A DNA stretch of 64,000 nucleotides from assembly GCA_963678705.1 (NCBI GenBank), contig OY783211.1:14460603-14524602 (forward strand). The letters run 5' to 3'. Positions 59,494 through 64,000 of this stretch are shown here, piece by piece. Position numbers and translations under genes: made by a program. The stretch's first letter is position 1. The number at the start of each line of letters is the position of its first letter. This stretch comes from Panorpa germanica (Eukaryota > Arthropoda > Insecta > Mecoptera > Panorpidae). The notes below the pieces were generated by a model. It was not told where the DNA came from. It saw only the letters and a program-made list of their open reading frames with translations, and did not search any database.

Positions 59494-59703
59494 CAAGAAG
59501 AAGGCAACAGTGCTTGCGAGTTATACTTTAATAAAGTTTTAAAGTTTCACTGGTGTAACGAAGGAGCGGAGGCCCCTAATAACTTTCCGAATAAAAGGAA
59601 TAAAAAGTTCCGTCAAGTCTTTCAAAGATGCCCCTTTCTTGTGGATGCCCCGGGGCAGTGGTCCTGCTTGACCTCCCTCAAATGCGGGCCTGGTAATAAA
59701 TAG
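59494..59703 (+). CDS. Candidate 3'-terminal exon of a cysteine-containing protein
   Basis: A strong acceptor (tttgattgaattactttacttacag) precedes an open frame V-T-Q-E-E-G-N-S-A-C-E-L-Y-F-N-K-V-L-K-F-H-W-C ... F-Q-R-C-P-F-L-V-D-A-P-G-Q-W-S-C-L-T-S-L-K-C-G-P-G-N-K, ending in TAG, about 69 codons with five cysteines. AATAAA overlaps the stop and CAATAAAG follows at about 59704, serving as polyadenylation signals. GC content is well above the flanks. The even cysteine spacing suggests a secreted or extracellular domain, but I recognise no family and no upstream exon. Confidence 0.5.
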   Translation, partial: QEEGNSACELYFNKVLKFHWCNEGAEAPNNFPNKRNKKFRQVFQRCPFLVDAPGQWSCLTSLKCGPGNK

Positions 59704-61049
59704 GCAATAAAGTCAGAAAATCGTGTTGAATAAGATCACAAATAAACTCAGTCACTATGACTGCAAAAGAAAACGTATCCAAATTTTTGGATGATAAGTT
59801 TGATGAATTTTAGAACCTTAAAATCTGAAATTCGTGAAATTGAAATTTCGGTACCGAAGCAACGATGTACCACCTTGGAATGTTTTGAATACCTCTCGCT
59901 CTCCATGTATGAGTACTTGTAAGTTGTAACAGTATTCATATCCCCATAAAACATACCATACATTATACTTAAGTCTTCAAGACATTCAGATGTAAATAGC
60001 TGCTTGCTTTTTAAGTCACGATTTTGTTGGGCGTGGTATAATTTTTAGCTCCTCCTTCATTTATCAAATATTTCACCCCCGCACCTCACTCTTCGACTTC
60101 TTTATTGCTTCTTCTTTATTATTTTTTATTATTGTTGTAAATTGTCTTTATGTTTGTTAGCAGCGTGTTCAATTGTAAGGGGATCGCATATTGGTCACTC
60201 CGGTGTCTTCTGGATCACTGGATTGGATGCTGCAAGGATGGAGCAAATAATAGCCTCTCTTCTTTGAAATGTGACAATGTATTGCTCACATTCACTATGC
60301 TCTTGTATTACCCCTTTGACTCCATGAATTTCTCGAGGATAGTGATTTGATAATACATCTAAAAGTTTAATTTCATAAAATCGTATTGAAAACTCGGTTG
60401 AATCGGTGATCGTTACAAGTCTAAATCGCTACTAAGTCGAATTCGCCATGTGTCATTTATTTGGTCAATTTATGATCTAATTGTGATGATAACATACGAG
60501 AAATTGAATTTGCGTTGAAAACAAAAAAACCCTATTTCAAAAAGTCATTTGTGTCTGAATAAAATTTGCTTCTATTTTCCAATAATGTAATAGAAGTAAG
60601 GTATTTGTTTTATGCAACAATGGCAAGAAATGGACTTCAAAAACTTCAGGCTACATACTTCGCTGACACTTCCTGTCAACACCACCTTTTTGATTACGAA
60701 ACCGAAATTTATAACGGCAGTGGTCATGAATAGATCATTCTTGTTGTCGGGATATAGAGTTTTAAAAAAAAGCAGAACATTATTATTGGTGATAAAAGGC
60801 TACGTACCTAGGAAGCCCGAGAAATCATAAGTAATAATAAAAAAGCTATTTGTTAATTGCATGTTCTCAAAAATTTCGATGTTTTCGTATTTATTTATAA
60901 GTTAAAATAAATTAGAGTTAGGAACTCTGTAACTAGGGCTAGAATTCGAACAAACAACAGAAACCTATATCTTTAAAATTCGTCAAGGTGGTATAGCAAT
61001 TTTTGACTAGATCAATATAACTATATTTAAAATTTGCCAAGAGGTGTCA
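59704..61049. other. No gene seen
   Basis: The 72-codon frame at 60612-60830 has no recognised motif. Confidence 0.4.
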
Positions 61050-61205
61050 TTTTAAATCAACAGAAAGACGCAATATTTTAGGTGAAAATGGTGATATTTA
61101 ATTTAATTTTAATTTAAAGTATAAACTCTGAGGTTAGTAATGAAACACAATATCTGCTAAAGATCTCCGCAATGACAATATGTGGACAGTTTGAAAGCAT
61201 ACGAA
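61050..61205. repeat. Dispersed repeat, copy B
   Basis: Diverged copy of 5726-5880. Confidence 0.5.
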
Positions 61206-62025
61206 GTTTATAATCTATATAATTCCAACTAAAAAAAAAATTCAAGTTATTGAACATGACCAAAATCGGTATGCCATTTTGACTGGCATATCTTTAAACA
61301 TTTTAGTGTCTCATCGTGAATTTGAACATCAGATTCCAAATTTTACCACCCATAAATGATAGATATAAGCGATGTACTACTCCAAAATTAAAACCAGCAA
61401 CATTTCTTTGTAATAAATAAATAAAATAAACATAATATTTACTTTATTTTTAATCAACATTTTAACTTTCTCCTTAGACACCCTGTCTGATTGTATATAA
61501 TTAAAACCACAACAAAAGATTTCAAGATAGAAAAAGTGAACCTTCTAAATTAATACATGTCACTTGGTTTGACAATTACAGGCGAAGAAATATATAATTA
61601 ATATTGCAGCTCCTCCCACTGAACGTGCAGATACAGATCCAGATGCAGGTCCCGAATAAAACAACGTTTATTTATTTGTTCGATTGTGATAGCAGATATC
61701 ATTGCTATCATTTTATATGAAAACGGCAGATAAATCAAAACGGACTGTGTTATTAGATAAAACCAAAACAGCGACAATGTGCGGTAAAGTTATATGCGCC
61801 GCGATAGAGCGACTGGGTCAGCGAGTGTCAATAATGCCGTAAGGGCAACGCAACTTGCATAAATCTTCTGAATATGGTCAAAGGACAACTTAACCTGTCT
61901 GGCGGATTGATAAATTCACGACAATTCTCCATATAGACCGACCGACTTCATAGCATGAAGACAGAGTAGACCGTTGGAAACAAAAGGTTTGGTCAAAATA
62001 ACTGTTTCAAGGCGACTCATTTTGC
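61206..62025. other. No gene seen
   Basis: A GC-richer patch at 61770-61980 has no long frame I can interpret. Confidence 0.4.
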
Positions 62026-62582
62026 AATGGGGTTGAACCAAAACTTAATTTAAATAAAACTGCAGTGTATGTTGATAAAGTTGCCTATCAAAACTTCAAA
62101 TATCCAATTATTTTTATTCAATTCGCAAAGTTATGGAAGTTATTAACGATTGAAATAGTCGTTTTCATTCCTTTAATAATTAAAAGAGTAAGAATTTACA
62201 AAAAATGACACAGTTTCTGACGTCATTCCTTTGATACCTTCTTTCCCATTTGGTTACCTTTGCCATCGCTATAAAAAAAGAGAAGTGCAAAAGAGATGCA
62301 GAATTAAATGTCACAGCGATAGCAGCTGTTGTGGCAACCCATCAAGTTTTCATATAATGTCTTGATATACAACTAGAAATAAATAACATAACTTTTCGAG
62401 TTATTGACGTCATTAATTACTATGATAACAACCGAAATTTTAAACTGATTTTCTTTTACTACACAGTAAAACAAAATTCAAACTCTAAATCAATTTTTGA
62501 ATATTTAATAAAACATTAATTTACCAATATTTCAATAAAGAATTATAAAATCTATCCCTAAAAAATCGGTTCACAACCCAAT
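62026..62582. repeat. MITE, best-preserved member of the GACGTCA family (about 557 bp)
   Basis: Left end AATGGGGTTGAACC and right end (minus strand) ATTGGGTTGTGAACCGATTT are imperfect inverted repeats. The interior carries GACGTCATT twice (about 62219 and 62406) and no frame. Copies at 32.8, 37.2, 39.2 and 52.5 kb. Confidence 0.65.
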
Positions 62583-62679
62583 CTTGAGAAAGATATTTAC
62601 CAAAGAAAAAGTGCAATATTAATTACTTACAAATTAAGTAAAGCTTTTTTTTATGTTAATGTATATTGTTGATATTGCG

Positions 62680-63012
62680 CTGCAGCAGTTGCATTTAAGG
62701 ATTTCAAGTCACTGAAAATAAGAAGGACAACGGGCATTCCAGATGAAGCAACTATAACATGTTCAGACTTAAAGAACAAAATAAAAAATTTAATAAATTG
62801 TTCATGGCAGGAAGAATGGAACACAGAAAGTGATAATAAATTAAGGGAAGTAAACTCACACTTACTTATTCAAAAGAGAACCACAACCAATATGTGAACA
62901 ATGTAATAGCCCACTAACGGTAAAGCTTATTATTTTTCGATGCTCAAAGTACTCATCGCACAGAAAAGGCTGTAATATGCCTGAAGAATACAGGCAGATA
63001 TTTGAAACGAGG
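62680..63012 (+). pseudogene. Decayed C-terminus of a second LINE ORF2
   Basis: The first frame (to about 62896) reads A-A-V-A-F-K-D-F-K-S-L-K then S-D-L-K-N-K-I and S-W-Q-E-E-W-N, the RNase-H-end and C-terminal pattern of I/R1/Loa-type LINEs. After a frame change near 62870, R-E-P-Q-P-I-C-E-Q-C-N-S-P-L-T-V-K-L-I-I-F gives the C-x-x-C zinc motif (expected H replaced by L), followed by R-C-S-K-Y. The segment between is deleted. It is clearly a different family from the 45.2-kb remnant. Confidence 0.7.
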
Positions 63013-63805
63013 TCTGAAAAACCTTATTGACTTGATTAATAAAACAAATTGAATCTCTTTATTTTAAGAATCCATATTCGTGTTTATAAATTGTAAATTA
63101 TGTTTTGAAAATGATTAAAAATGTATATATTGTTTTTGAATCGCTTTATTGATTATGTTCTGTCCCAATTTGCTTTCAATGTTATTTATAAATTGATTAG
63201 AAGTGCGATTGTCCGGATCATATGCAAATTAAAACAAAGAAACCGACTAATCTCATGTAACACTTCACAAAACATAACCTCTGAAACAATTAATTATGGA
63301 ACCCAGCCTCGCAGTGTCTTACTGCGTATCATAGACCTTAAGATACGTCTCCAACGAAACGAGCATGTAATTACCCTATTAATTTAACCAAAAACATTTT
63401 ATAAATTCCACGACTTTTTCAATGACATACATTAGCGTACATTCTAATAAAATAATTACATACGACTGTTAAAAATAGTTCTAAAAACAACTTCAGGCCT
63501 GTTATAAAAAGTCCAACGCCCACACAAAATATAGGTTAGGTGAACCGCATTGGACCCAGTAAGAATTATATTCTAATATGAAAGACTTTAATGATTATTA
63601 AATGATACTTTCTTTTTTAAAAGTTCTAGGATTTTTTGAAACTATATCTTTACTTAAGTCGTGAAACGATTTTTTAATAAAAATTATATGGTTGATTTTT
63701 GTAGACTTTTTTAAATGTTTTGTAATCTTTTTGTCTTAATATTTGTGTGTTGTCATAATTAATTAGTTTTATATTTGCTACGAGTGTCAAGTATACTTAT
63801 TATTA
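63013..63805. other. No gene seen
   Basis: The 88-codon frame at 63121-63387 has no recognised motif; it may be LINE 3' flank. Confidence 0.35.
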
Positions 63806-64000
63806 CCCAGTAAATATTTTAGAGTCACTTTGACATCATACTGACGATGCGTATGATTTTTTTGTTATGAAACATTTCAATTTAATTTCACTCGTTCAAG
63901 GAAATGTCAGTGATATGAACTACAAATAGCAAAATCACTTCACCTGGCCTCACTACCAGTATTGAATGAACTTGCAAATAAACTATTAAAGTGTAACAGA
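63806..64000. repeat. Dispersed repeat, second copy, at the window edge
   Basis: Homologous to 50135-50340; the alignment reaches the last base of the window. Confidence 0.7.

Noticed and set aside
1-64000. CRISPR arrays, bacterial operons, origins
   Set aside because: The DNA is eukaryotic; no regularly spaced short repeats or prokaryotic gene clusters are present.

Overview
The window is AT-rich, repeat-dense nuclear DNA from an insect; the order cannot be fixed. Supporting this are a copia-type element primed by a half-tRNA-iMet site, a Jockey-clade LINE, mariner remnants of the type common in insects, hAT- and TTAA-flanked small elements, and a U2 snRNA gene. No complete host protein-coding gene is visible. 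Four short segments look like single exons or broken coding pieces (about 2.0, 48.1, 53.0 and 59.5 kb), and two more are doubtful.

Layout. 1-6.9 kb: non-coding DNA with one candidate exon, a foldback repeat, a mariner 5' fragment and small repeats. 6.93-11.23 kb: complete Ty1/copia element on the minus strand, with identical 122-bp LTRs, a 5-bp target duplication and an ORF broken twice at runs of six A. 11.7-18.3 kb: a 100-bp-arm hairpin, a three-to-four-unit tandem repeat, a second mariner fragment, a TTAA-flanked element and a tRNA-type SINE. 19.76-29.95 kb: the centre of interest. A full-length U2 snRNA gene (minus strand, 19763-19949) is followed on its promoter side by a full-length, 12-bp-TSD Jockey-type retrotransposon (19958-29880). 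That LINE is itself split in its reverse transcriptase by a Ty3/gypsy-type LTR element (21056-26608) carrying a 4-bp TSD. The probable U2 promoter therefore now lies about 9.9 kb away, near 29.93 kb. 30-64 kb: long gene-poor stretches with a diverged MITE family (32.8, 37.2, 39.2, 52.5 and 62.0 kb), SINE heads, LINE C-terminal remnants (45.2 and 62.7 kb), a third mariner remnant (46 kb), a 95-bp hAT MITE (40.5 kb) and a 1.13-kb hAT-type element with hexamer arrays (57.5-58.6 kb).

How it fits together: the insertion order at 20-30 kb is U2 gene first, then the Jockey-type LINE at position +4 of the U2 RNA, then the gypsy-type element in the LINE RT. Both younger insertions have clean target duplications. 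Removing the gypsy-type element leaves the LINE ORF2 frame continuous, so the LINE was probably intact when it was hit. The gypsy-type element lacks most of pol and would depend on proteins from a complete relative.
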